64,000 bases of DNA from Epiperipatus broadwayi (Eukaryota > Onychophora > Udeonychophora > Euonychophora > Peripatidae). Shown here in pieces: positions 45,943 through 57,078 of this stretch (positions are counted from its first letter, which is position 1; each line of letters starts with the position of its first letter). The notes under the pieces were generated by a model. The model was not told the origin of the DNA and searched no databases. It worked only from the letters and a program-made list of their open reading frames with translations. The stretch lies in contig JAQFVV010006231.1 in the NCBI GenBank assembly GCA_028023455.1, positions 4,478,036-4,542,035 on the forward strand, read 5' to 3'. The position numbers were made by a program, and so were the translations under genes.

Positions 45943-45985
45943 CACCTGAAGAAGAGGGGAGATTAATACCTCTCGAAACATTGTG
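45943..45985 (+). ncRNA. Hammerhead-like motif in the Penelope-like terminal repeat (family 3)
   Basis: CAC (45943-45945) can pair with GTG (45983-45985). The core is CTGAAGA (45946-45952). Stem II is AGAGG/CCTCT with an 11-nt loop, followed by CGAAA (45974-45978) and CATT. Stem I is only three pairs and stem III is minimal, so it is a weak match. The position inside a Penelope-like terminal repeat is where hammerheads are known to occur. Confidence 0.45.
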
Positions 45986-46132
45986 CATATACTAACCTGA
46001 TTGATATGCTATTACTAACAGTTGAATGTATTTGGAATATTTAAATAACGTTAAATTTTTCTAAAGACATCAATACACATATATTAGATGATGGAAATAG
46101 TCCAATATAAAAATACAATTGAGTTTTCTCTG

Positions 46133-48524
46133 CTTATTGTTGAAGAATTAAACCAGATTTTTAATTACTTGAAAAAACATTATAACATACACAACCATTT
46201 CACTTATAATTACATAATTTTTTTTATTACAAAAGAGATCTTTTCTTTTGTCCTATTGGTCTGAAGTTGAAATTGTTTTTAGAGAAGTCATATCATTGTT
46301 TAATTCACTTTTTTATGTTCTAATGACGTTGAATTAAACAAGCTTTACTTTATTCATAAAAAATATAAACTATGCTTTATGTGCAAATCATCTTATTTTG
46401 CTTTATAGGACTGCACTACAGTTTTGCTCTACTCATGAGCTATCTTTTTATGATTTAGATTCTACTTCTAATCCAATATGTTGAATAAAAACCATTCATA
46501 GAAGAAAAGACTATCAAGTGAAACTCATTTTTCAGAGAAGTGAAGTTTAACTGAACAGAGAGCTAATTACAGATTTTTTTTGGCCAGAAAACTGAAACTG
46601 TATGGGTTGGATTTGTTATGAAATCTAAATTACTATATTCTATTTTTGGAATTCTAAATGTATCAATAAAAGGCTAATGGTATTAAATCTTGTTTTGCAT
46701 AATGATACATGTGTCCATTTGATTGATTAGTGTTTAAAATCTCTTATCAACAATTGAAGAAAGTTTGAAAATTAATTTGCTGAATTAAAATTGCAAAGGA
46801 GAAGTAAATATTTGTTGATTGTGGTCACTTTACTTTTTTTAGATGCATTGAAAGTAACTTATGGACATAAAAAAATAAATCATAACCTATTAAATCCATA
46901 TTGCTACTTTATATTGAACCATCTATCGGTATCTTGGAGTCTATATATTTTAAATTCCATGTATTCGGTGACCAATTTGCATCGGCACTGATTATTTATT
47001 CATTAGAATATGTCAGATATTTTCATGAATGCAATTATTTTTCCTGGTCACACAACCCAGCTTAATGTAACTACATTTTTTTAATAGTTGAGGACAGAAC
47101 CAGTTTCTAATTTATTTGTCAGCAACAGAATTACAGCCGGGAAGATTATACTTAATACAGCATTGGCAATTTATTAACAAAATAATAATAGTAGAATCTA
47201 AATAACATTTCTCTAGTAATAATAAATTTAACTAGACAGTAATGTAAATTATATTCAAGTCATAAGGTTTATTAATTCATAATAAAAATATTTCTTCACT
47301 AATAAGAGAATAAAAATATAAAAGTCAAACTTAGATGGTTATTAAAAGTTACTGTTTTTAAGATTCAGATTTTCAGTAATCTGACTCAACACAGCATTTG
47401 ATAGCATTCTAGTTCATAAAGGTGATCACTTCTAATTTATGATATAAAGTTTCTTACCAGTAAGTTCAATTGTTCAAGTATAGCACTATGTGGATTACCA
47501 TTCATGATTTTGTTTGTCCTGGGAGGGATCAGTTGTCTATTCCTATTACAGCTTGTAGGCAGTCCAGGGTTCAAAGATTCAGGTAGGCGAAGGCTTCACT
47601 CACAGCATTACTATCACATCAGGAAGGAAGAAAATATCAGCAAATTAACTCTTCTCTACTCACACGATATCTGTTGGTGAGAGTAGCTTGGCACATTTTA
47701 TATGACCTCACAGAGAAAATTAATTTATATCAAATGGACATTTCAGTTCACATATAACACCAGGCAAAAGAAGATGAAGATCTAAGATTCAAGACGCATT
47801 TGCTTTTTATACCCCCTCTCTGATTTTTAGTCTACCGCACACACCCTGTTTATACTTTTTAGTTTTGACAAAATTTAACATCATTTTGTTTCCAAAGTCG
47901 CCCCCCCCCCTTTGGTAGCCATCTTTAATTATTGTGAAAGAATGCTGTGATTTTAACTTTTAAGTAATGCTAATTGTTTTACAATAAGAATTTATATTAT
48001 TATCTTAGCAAAAATCAAAGTAACATTTTGTTGTTCTCTTTTTTTATGTTTTTAATAACAAAAAAAAATTATAATTCACATTGTCTAAAAATGAATCAGA
48101 TGGTATTTAAAAAAAATATCATTCTTTCTTTTCAGGAATTTAATAATTTTAAATTCTAAATTGCCAATGCCAACACTCTTGGATCAAAAATATGGTACAT
48201 ACATATAAAGCTTATATGTGTAATGTTACATTTTCTCATCTTTGAATAATGATACACAAGAATTGAGTTAATAACTATTAATGTTATATTTATTCTATCT
48301 CCTCATTCAAAAATATCTAACTTAGTGAAATTAAAAATGGCATTTTGTAATATTAAATATGGAAAGATTGTATTTTAAAACTATTGGAATTTTTTTGAAA
48401 AATTAAGACCATGACATTGTACTATTTAATCTTATTGTTTTTATTGTTCCAATTTAGAAAAATAAAAAGGTTAGAAAAAGCAACAGTGATTATCATGGTA
48501 ATTCATGATAGCAAAGGTATTTTC
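46133..48524. other. Unassigned AT-rich sequence
   Basis: No recognised gene or repeat. There is a C-run at about 47900-47910. Open frames at 46791-46991 and 47974-48159 show no domain. Confidence 0.5.
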
Positions 48525-49500
48525 AAAGATTTTATTGAATAGATTGCTGTCAGTTATAGATGAGTGGTTTTAGAGAATCAAGAACAATAGACATGGTTTT
48601 TGTTGGCCAGCAAATGCAAGAGAAGTATCAAAAGTAAAGACAAGATTTGTATACTGCTTTTAATGATTTGATCAATTAATTGAAAAAATCTTTGAAACTA
48701 GTTGTCTGACCACATTTTATGATCTGCATCTTGTATGCAAATGAATGAGGGGAACCATTATTATTGATGAAAAATTGGACATTTGAGAATGAAAACTAGC
48801 ATCAGATAAAGAAGTGTAGCTAGTTTCAACTTTACTTTTATTTTAATGATAGTCTTTGAAACAGTTTAAAGGTAATTTCATCAATCAAAAACCAAATTGA
48901 ATGAAATGTTTAATTTAAACTTAATAAAAGCAAAGACTTCAACATTTTAATTCCAGGATTTACATTATGCAGATGATAGTGTTAATTTTGTCAATTCAAA
49001 AGATGATCTAAGAATGTATTTAACCTTTTGAATGCAATCTATAATGGTTTAATGATTAATATTAAAAAAAAAAAAAGTATTCATCAGTCAGTACTAAAAG
49101 AAAAGTCATAATCTGGTTTGAAAGGTTATCAATTCAATACATCATTTTAAATAGTGATAACTTTTGAAATAGAAAGTATATTTAGATATTGAGGTACAAT
49201 TCAAACTCTAATGTGTTGGTGTTACATTGAAATATATGAAAAATATGATACTTTCATCAGAGCAATATTATTACTGCAATTAAATTAGTAACATATAAAG
49301 ATTATTTTCTCCAATTGAATGCATTACAAAAATTTTATTTAAAGATGCTACATGTTTCTAAAAATGATAGTAGGAATATAAAACCAACTGATACGTTCTT
49401 CAGCTTGACGAATATGATACTGGAGTCGATTGTGCATGTGATTTCCATGGCAGAGGAAGAAACCATTTGTATAAGCCACTCTACAAATGTGCAATATTGA
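48525..49500 (+). pseudogene. Old non-LTR reverse transcriptase remnant (third LINE type)
   Basis: Scattered RT blocks in several frames: a GFR-then-RTIDMVFVGQQMQEK block (about 48573-48625), DLYTAFNDL (about 48641-48670), and LHYADDSVNFV with the catalytic YADD at 48966-48977. NAIYNGLMINIKK follows at about 49034-49070. The open frame 49315-49500 may be the connection region. The words differ from both the RTE family and the other LINEs here, so it is a separate lineage whose clade I cannot set. Confidence 0.62.
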
Positions 49501-49621
49501 TCATCTTATTGAGAAGATATGGCTAGACGTATTTCTGTTTCACAAAAATCAATATTTTATTTAATCATTTTTTTGCTTTCCTATTTGTTGATTATTAAAT
49601 CATTAAAACAAAACATGACCA

Positions 49622-49717
49622 GTCAAGCGTTGGTGGCCGAGTGGTTAGCACAGCTGCCTTACAAGCAGTTGTCCCAGGTTCACTTCCCGGCCGATGCTTT
49701 GACACATGGAAAAAAAA
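49622..49717 (+). mobile_element. tRNA-derived SINE with 12-bp target duplication
   Basis: Same SINE as at 5671, nearly identical through the A-box (GGTGGCCGAGTGGTTAGCAC), with a short deletion before the B-box region. AAAACATGACCA occurs at 49610-49621 and 49718-49729. The closeness to the 5.7-kb copy suggests recent activity. Confidence 0.88.
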
Positions 49718-49754
49718 AAAACATGACCACCATTTCTTTAATACAAGCTATTAA

Positions 49755-49835
49755 AATAGTGGCAACTCTCGCCATACTGTAGTGCTACCTAGTGCAACCA
49801 GGTGGTACTATTGTTCTGAGAAAGTGGCTTCTATT
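49755..49835. repeat. Decayed family-1 mini-palindrome
   Basis: GTGGCAACTCTCGCCATACTG on the left resembles the family-1 arm, and the complement is partly kept on the right (GTGGTACTATTGTTCTGAG). It is short and diverged. No target duplication is identified. Confidence 0.4.
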
Positions 49836-51925
49836 TTTTGTTCTAGAATCGAAATAGGCATTCTAATTTACAAGTAGTTGCTAATGATGATAACGAATTG
49901 AAATTAATAAAACTATTTTACATTTATATATGCACACACAAAATAGTTTCATTATTTTAAAATACCCCCCCCAATAACCTATTTTCTGTTATAAATACTG
50001 CATAAGTTTCAAAAGATAAAAAAAAAAACCTCTTAAAAATAATAAGTAAATATTTGTACTTTATTTTTAATATACTTTAAGTTAAAAATAAAGTCAATAT
50101 TATTACATACTCAGATGGATCTTATATAAATGCTTTTAAGTCTTATTTAAATATAACGAGAACATTAAATGTGTAAACACGTATGTAATTCACATACACT
50201 CCCGCACAAAGAACTGTCACTTTTTTCTTAAAAAATAGAAACATTATACTATACTTAAACAATTTACGGTTTTTTTCAATAATTTAATAAAATTCTATTG
50301 AAACAAAACATTCACATGACTAATTTTAAGATTTTTCTTCCAATCTCACTACATTTACGCCATCTAGTCTAAACAAAGATCACATGATATCTTTTTGATT
50401 TCACTAGTTTTGTATATTTTACATTTTTAATTTTGTTTGCTTCTACAAAAATATAAAGTAAAATAAAGAACACAGCATAGGTTCTTAATTAATAAATCTG
50501 CTGACCTGTGTGCTTTAATATAATAGTAGAACATCAGACCCTGGAACTCAAATCACTTCTCATACTTGAACTTATGAATTCCCCCAAAATAAAGCTTTCA
50601 ATTATTTACTCTGTGTTTATATTTGAAGCAATTTGCAGATATAAAGACTAAGAGATGACCTCTGACACTGCTATTATGACAAGATGGTAAACCTTCCTTG
50701 TAGATTATAACTCCTAATTTTGATATAATGAAATAAAGTTTGTTGACATGTCGGACATAATAGCAATCTCGAATGTTCATAAAGTGTATACCCAAGACTA
50801 TATAATGCAACAAAATCATCATTTTATATATTCCATCTACTCAAGAGTCACATGCATAGAAAATACCAATTCTTGGTGATTGAGGTTCAGTCATCTTAGT
50901 ACTACTTCTCACTATTATAGTTTTAAAAATATTTTATCTGAGATCTTTTTAATAAGTAGACCTGTCAATAGCTATGCTATAGTTGATCTCATTCCCATAA
51001 ATGTAGTCAGATTTGATACAACTGTATGCAAAAATCACACACCGCAATACATGAAAATCTGTAATCTCTGCTTATAGAATAGTTAAATTATTTTTAAAAC
51101 AACACTAAGTTTGTTTTTAGCTGGAAATTCAAGTAACCTGTTTTTCCAATGACCAAAAAGCTCATTAATTTCTCAAATGTTAAATACAAAAATAAGCATA
51201 AAAAAGTCGTTAAAAAATTTATGAGTATACTCAGACGACTCTCATTTAATTAATGGATTTTGTAAATGCTGTATGCCAAGGGTCTCTAAAGACTAGTCAG
51301 GGATAGAGAAACAATCTACTTCGAAATGTATATTTAACAAAATTTAGTAACAATAATAAAGTGGTAAAAACAATATAAAAAGATAATAATCCATTAATAT
51401 TCATAGATATATTTTCCTTGGGTGAAATAGTCTTCTTTCACACCATGAAGAAATACATTTGTGTTTTCAAATCAAATGTCTCTTGAAACATAAATAAGCA
51501 TTTATAACTTCCATATAGAACAAAACTATTAAAGTTCACAATATTAGTGCTTACATTGGCACACACAATTTATACATTGTATATTAATCATCTCCGTTTC
51601 CAACTTGCCTCTTGCGGTTTGGTTAAGCTTCAGTTAATTACTCTTCACTGGTAATAACCTTTTCTATTCTCAAACTTGTATTGCTTTTTGCTACTATTCT
51701 ATTTTAGACTTAATCGCTGCTAATTGATCTACAAGACTATCATTTACCATTCTTTATTACTGGTCTGTTATCACTTCAAATTAACACTAACTTTAATAAT
51801 GCAGTCTAGCCATTTTAGCTGCTTCCTCTCTCCTCTTCATTTACCCAGGAAGTAAATATATACAATCTAATTTGTATACAACTAGCTTTATTTGCATACA
51901 AATTCTATTCTATTTTAATCTATAA
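49836..51925. other. Unassigned AT-rich sequence
   Basis: Nothing recognised. Open frames at 50598-50822 and 50880-51077 have no motif. Confidence 0.5.
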
Positions 51926-52028
51926 TTTTTTTTTTTTGAGTGTCATAGCATCGGCCAGGACGCGAACCCAGGCAACTGCTTGCAAGTGCAAGGCAGTCAC
52001 GCTAACCTCTCAACCACCAATGCAAGAC
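51926..52028 (-). mobile_element. tRNA-derived SINE, minus strand
   Basis: On the minus strand: GCATTGGTGG, an A-box-like TTGAGAGGTTAGCGTGAC, an anticodon-type hairpin enlarged by about 6 bases, the B-box-like GGGTTCGCGTCC, CCGATGC, and an A-tail (the T-tract at 51926-51937). The target duplication is not clear. It is diverged from the other three copies. Confidence 0.8.
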
Positions 52029-52284
52029 TAAATTTTGAGACAATTTCTCATGCAAATTTCTAGAGTAGTTTTCTCCAATAAAGGGAATGTTATTAAAGTG
52101 AAGAAATCCATGTATGTTTACAAAAATAAATATTTTATTTACATATATAATTTTATACACACAAACATTTCATTAAACAAATAAAAAACATCAACAAAAA
52201 ATATTAGTTCTCTCAAACAGATAGGCAGGGCTGCCATATGTGGGTATGCAAGTTGTGCAGGACACAAAGGCACTTTACTACTGG

Positions 52285-52638
52285 GAAGCCAAGACACCAA
52301 AATAATTAATAAAATTTATATGTAAATAAAATTATCTTTTTGAATCATTTCATCATTAAAAATATGTTCCGTTATTTAAATAAAAAAAAAATACGTTTTT
52401 ACTTAAACTTATTTGTAACAATTACCCGGGCTTCGAATTTCTAGGCAGGAGCTTGAAATATACATATATACTCTTATCATTATGCTAAACTGAACAGACC
52501 AATGCCATTTTGTCATGATAATTAATAAAACTTATATGTAAATATTTAGATTTCCGAATCATTTTATTCCTAGAAACATATTCTGATTGTAAATATTTAT
52601 TATTTAAACATAAAAGGAATACTTATTTACTTAAACTT
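52285..52638 (+). repeat. Degenerate tandem repeat, units left of the LINE
   Basis: At least one and a half units of about 225 bp. Shared words are ATAATTAATAAAA(C/T)TTATATG (about 52300 and 52520) and TTTACTTAAACTTA (about 52398 and 52627). A third unit continues at 58919-59100 on the other side of the LINE at 52639-58918, so the LINE landed inside this array. Confidence 0.7.
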
Positions 52639-52943
52639 CATTTCAATAAAAATTTTATTAATAATAAATAGTGATTACATCCTATTAAAGGATAAATAAA
52701 TGAATAAATTGTACAATAATATGATTATATAATGTTCTGTTTGCTATATGGCTAGATTATGTTAGAGGACAATTTTATACACTTATGTGGTTAGGTATAA
52801 TGAAGAGTTTGTGTAGAATATGAGAAACTAAGAACTTGTTTAATGGTATTAGCATTTTTAAAACATGAATATTTTCTTTTAAAATTGCCTATTCTATAAT
52901 GTTGGGTAGGTGGGTGTTGATAATCAGGAAAAGGTTAGAGCAG

Positions 52944-53320
52944 TTAAAGACCAAGTGTGTCAAAGACTTTACTGGAAGCAAGGAGCTGGTCACGTTTCTT
53001 GATTTTTTTGAGAGAATGGTAAAACAATGGTATGATTTGTGGCGGGGGTAATTCCATGAGAGTTTTGCATCTCACTATCCATATGGAATAAAGGACAAAG
53101 ATCGAAAGCCTTATTATTGAAAAGGTTCCATTATGAATGGCATTTTCAAGTGAGAAAATCATATCAGATCTTATGTTGGAATTGATTATGATTATATCTT
53201 TCAGTGTTTTTAAGTCTTGGACAACGGTGTATAATGTGGTCTATGGTTTCATCTTCACAAGCACACAAACCACATATAGAGTCAATGCTAGTAAAACCTC
53301 TTCAGTGATAAAGAAACCAA
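52944..53320 (-). pseudogene. LINE ORF2 C-terminus with CCHC knuckle
   Basis: On the minus strand CGLCACEDETIDHIIHRC (about 53271-53218) is a C-X2-C-X8-H-X4-C knuckle. After a frame change the 53162-52944 segment continues with a helical block (IRLSIFVLYSIWIVRCK). It is homologous to 24480-23965. Confidence 0.78.
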
Positions 53321-53550
53321 TTCATGGGAAGTGAATTAAGATTAATTTTAATGATGAAGTCCAGGAATTTGGGTTCCAGACTCCATCTTTTGAAGTGTGT
53401 AATGAGTCTTTTGTTGGTTACTTTTAGGCTGGTTTTAATGGGTTGTTGATTATAGTTGATTAGATTGTATGCTTCCCATAAGGTGATTTTTTTGGTTAAG
53501 GTTAGAGAACATCATCGGGTTATAAAGTTGTAGGTGGTCTATTAGCAATG

Positions 53551-54782
53551 CTATCCATGACTGGAAAAGGGCGGAGGACGATCAGTCGGTGTAATTTTTT
53601 TTATAATGTTGGAGTATCCACAGGAGAGGATCAGATTATGTGGAGTGTTGTGGGTTTTTTGTAAAATGATTGCCTGTATTGAGTGGAATGACAGTCCATT
53701 GAAACCTGCGTGGTCATTGGATACCTCGCAAGCTAATAGCAACTGTCCTTCCTCTCCAGAAAAGTTTGGTGCATAAGCGGTTAATTTTATTTTGAAACTG
53801 TTTAGACATTTTTATGAATAGAAGATAATATAAGATTTTTGGCATTATGATCGTGTTGAGGAGGCTAACCTTTCCATATAATGAAAGGTATAGTCTAGAG
53901 AGTGAAGTGGTGATGGCTTCAGTTGATTGGAGGATTGCATCTTGAATCTCTCTTGCCATTGCAGTTGGAGGTTTGAAGATTGGGAAACCTAGGTATCTTT
54001 GGGGTTTAGCAGAAAAGGGGAAGTTAATTTGTTTTCCAGACATTATCTTCCTGATGGAAGATTTGTTAAAATTTATTTATAGGCAAAGTTTTGCTGTATT
54101 TCTGTTTAAGATGTTCATGAGATGGGGAAGGTATTTAATGGTGGGAAGTACAACCATGATGTCATCTATGTATGCAAATACATTGAAGTTTTTATTGAGA
54201 GAGGGAAGGAATATTCCAGGGAGGTTTTTTTTGCTATATTCATCAGAAGAGAGTTGATGTATGCTGTGAAGAAAAGGGCACTGAGTGGAGATCCTTGAGG
54301 GATCGACTTGTATGGCTTGAAACCTGGAGTGATCTTGCCATCAAAAGAGAGAGAAAAATCTCTCTGTTGTTGAGCAGATTGCTGACCATCTGAACAATTG
54401 CAGCTGAAATGTTGCCTTCCACCAGAATATCCAGGAGGGTGTTGATCTGTACCGAATCAAATGCTGCCACAACATCCAGTTGGACAGTAATAGGTTTGGA
54501 TTTACGATGTACTCTGATATAATTGATCAGTGCAGTTACATTGGACATAGCATGCAAGGTTGATGATCCCTTTTTTCTGTATTGTGAGATATGGCTGAGA
54601 ATTTGAGTTTGGATTTGATCTTTAATGACTGACTCAATAATCTTGATAAGCAATGGGGTCATGGAAATTGGCTGGATACTGTTAATGTCGTTTAGTGGTT
54701 TTGCTTTTTTAATAAAAGGCACAAGTGTCACTGGGTAAAGATCTGTTATGTTTCTGTTGCTGGAGGCTAGGTGATCAATCAT
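53551..54782 (-). pseudogene. LINE ORF2 reverse transcriptase domain (frameshifted)
   Basis: The frame 54782-54243 covers fingers and palm: VTLVPFIKKAKPLNDINSIQ, then TPLLIKIIE, then VQLDVVAAFDSVQ (motif A aspartate). The next block, about 54290-54140, includes GDPLS-like and ADDIMVVLP, the catalytic box in another frame near 54170-54145. 54043-53714 is the thumb (QRYLGFPIF, LYGKVSLLNTIIMPKILYYL). 53742-53551 continues the connection. At least three shifts separate these blocks. The plus-strand open frames over this region are shadows. Confidence 0.8.
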
Positions 54783-55209
54783 TTTTTTAATAATTGGAAC
54801 AGTGAATTGACTGAGGTGTTTGAGAAGGAAATTTGGGATGTCGTGAAGGCCAGGATGAATGCTGTCAGGGAGAGATGTTATCTTCTTTTTGATTTGGATT
54901 TCTGTGATGCCATGTTCACTGGGTCACCAGAATCCAACCAGCTGTTTACAGGAGAAGCTCCATCTTTTTGCATTAATTGGCAGAATTGTTTGCTGATGTG
55001 CTGCATCATTGGAAAGCCAATGACATTGGTTCCATTAGTATTAATGGATAGGGGAGTGATTTGTTTTTTATTGTACCCCAGGGCCCATTTGAGATAGTCT
55101 CTCATCCAGCAGTGTTGTTGTGCTAAGAAACATTTGGCTCTTCTGATGGATATATATTCTGCAAAGGATTTTTGCTTGATTTTGTAGAGATTTTTAAGGA
55201 AGATAATTT

Positions 55210-56150
55210 TTATGTATTTGTGAAATTTTGCTGTGATGCTTGAAGTTGTATATTAATGTCTGTTAGGTCATTTAGAAGGCCATTTGGTCCTTTGATTTTC
55301 CTGGTGTGGTGATTTAATATGGACTGTAGTATTCCGATGAAGGAAAACCAGCTCTCCTCAGCAGGAAGTGAAAGGATGTTTATTTTTTGGAAAAAGATGT
55401 ATGCCTCAGACACTATCGCTTCGGTCATGTTTGATTGGGTGATCATGCGCATGGTTTTTCCAGGTCCATCAATAGGTATAGGGATTGAGATAGGTGTAAG
55501 TTGTAAGATCAGAGCCACATGATTGGAGAAAGCAACAGGGGCTAAGACTGCATCAAGATTGAAATGAAGGTCTGGGGTGTAGTAAACCAGATCAATCAGG
55601 GACTTTTTAGTTTTAGTATAAAAAGAGTAGGCTTCGGGAGAGAAGAAGCCCTCTCCGCACATTAATCTGTGATTTATTAGATGCAAAAATCTCTTGTTGA
55701 AGTCATTGTATGTGGTGTTAAAGTATCCCAGAAGAATAGAAGGAGAGGCTCTGCTAGCATTGATGGTATTTAGAATATGGATTATTTTTAGATATTGAGA
55801 GGTGTCTTTGGCTGTATATATATAAGCTATGATGAGGATAACCCCAATAGTCTATTTCTATGATAATAATATTGGCATCTAGGAATAGAATGCTAAAACT
55901 TTTTGGTGGTGTTGACTTGCTAAGAAGAATACCGACTCCACCTGAAGCTGAATGGCCGATGGAAAATCTAGTAAATCTGAGAGATGATAGAAGAGATAGT
56001 ATTTTATGATCAGTCTTATGGTGATATTTGGTTTCACCCATAAGAAGTATATGTGGGGAGCAGAGTGAGAGCTAGTTTTTAATAGCTAGAACTCTATCAA
56101 TTGAGTTGATGCCATGAATGTTAATGAGCAATTTTGCAGAACATGATAGA
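55210..56150 (-). pseudogene. LINE ORF2 endonuclease domain (frameshifted)
   Basis: The minus-strand frame 56041-55754 has MGETKYHHK (the GET glutamate of the apurinic-type endonuclease) and SGGVGILLSK. The frame 55686-55210 has KSLIDLVYYTPD, then SNHVALILQL, equal to the terminal SDH block with N for D. The middle (about 55750-55690) is shifted. The domain would nick target DNA. Confidence 0.75.
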
Positions 56151-57078
56151 TTAATCAAAATCATCCTCAGCAAAGTGTATTAAGTCAATGTGGGACATCT
56201 CCATATTAATGAGATCTGATGTTGTTTGGCAATCAGAATCTTGTGATTGAACTTGTGGATGGCTTGGTGATATATTTGTTGGTTGAGGAATCGCATCCAT
56301 GAAGTCTTCGGTGTCTGATGAAGTAGTGTAATCTGTCTGAGATTCATCAGATGAATCAATGGTATCGATAGTTATAAGATCCATGGTTTTCCTCTTTTTT
56401 TCTATGGATTTGCGAAGCTTTGAGCTGGATGAATCTGATATTTTTTTGTTAGAGGGTGGTGGTAAGTAATGTATCGGGTGTCAGCTGCCATCATCAGAGC
56501 TTGATTTATCTGAGCGAATTGATTTTCTTTTTTTTTTATTTGTATTTTGGGTATTTGTTGTGTCAGTTTTTTGAGGGTTTTGAAGTTTATTAGTGTTGTT
56601 TTCTTTTTCCTGTTCTTTTGATAAAAGTGTTTTTTTATTGTTATAAGATTTTGGTTTAAATTTTAGACTCGAGTCATTTTCTGTTTGCTGTAACTGTTGT
56701 GAAACATTAATCATGCTGACTTTCGGGTTGAGTGTTTGGTGAATCTTTTAATCTGGAAGGTTAATTATTGCAGAAGTTGAAGAATTGATGATAGTTTGTG
56801 AATCACTTTGTTTAGGTTTGTTAGACATAGCTGGCCCAAATGATGATGTATCAGTGGTTTTAGCTGGGTGGGAGTTGTATTGGATGAATTGTTTTGAAAT
56901 TTTTTAAGTGTATTTTCTTCATCGCTTTGGTTTACCTTGCTCTCTTCAGATGGTTTGGTCATATTGTCTTCTTTTGGAGTTTGACCTAGTATTATTTCTC
57001 GGGGATTAGTATAACATGTATCGTATGTTTGATCTTGAGTATTATTAGTTTGAGTGATTGGTTTAGGAGCAGTATATG
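56151..57078 (-). pseudogene. C-terminal continuation of LINE ORF1 (frameshifted)
   Basis: Three minus-strand segments (56962-56765, 56714-56481, 56384-56151) are rich in S, T, N, Q, K and D/E. One has a lysine-arginine cluster (KKKRKSIRSDKSS), and the last ends acidic (HFAEDDFD). They run on from ORF1 in the same direction with no new domain. I read them as a disordered tail broken by shifts. Confidence 0.6.

Larger units (their letters stand above)
45765..46120 (+). repeat. Penelope-like terminal repeat, direct copy
   Basis: Holds the tRNA-like sequence (45833-45917) and the hammerhead-like motif (45943-45985), and ends one base before the target duplication. Confidence 0.8.
44206..46121 (+). 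mobile_element. Penelope-like element with inverted terminal repeats and 11-bp target duplication
   Basis: AGTTTTCTCTG at 44195-44205 and 46122-46132 is the target duplication. Between them are an inverted copy (about 44229-44583) and a direct copy (about 45765-46120) of a 355-bp terminal repeat, enclosing a broken RT plus GIY-YIG frame. Penelope-like elements are known for pseudo-LTRs that may be inverted and for target duplications of variable length. The terminal repeat contains a tRNA-like sequence and a hammerhead-like motif. The element is short (1.9 kb), so the RT is 5'-truncated. It starts about 100 bp after the family-1b retrozyme-like element. Confidence 0.82.

Noticed and set aside
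51285-51310. GACTAGTC with nearby GAGAAAC (minus-strand GTTTCTC) as a hammerhead
   Set aside because: There is no CUGANGA core in either orientation.
54771-55097. 108-residue plus-strand open frame, and similar frames at 53973-54257 and 57923-58219
   Set aside because: They lie antisense to the LINE ORF1/ORF2 and have no domain of their own.
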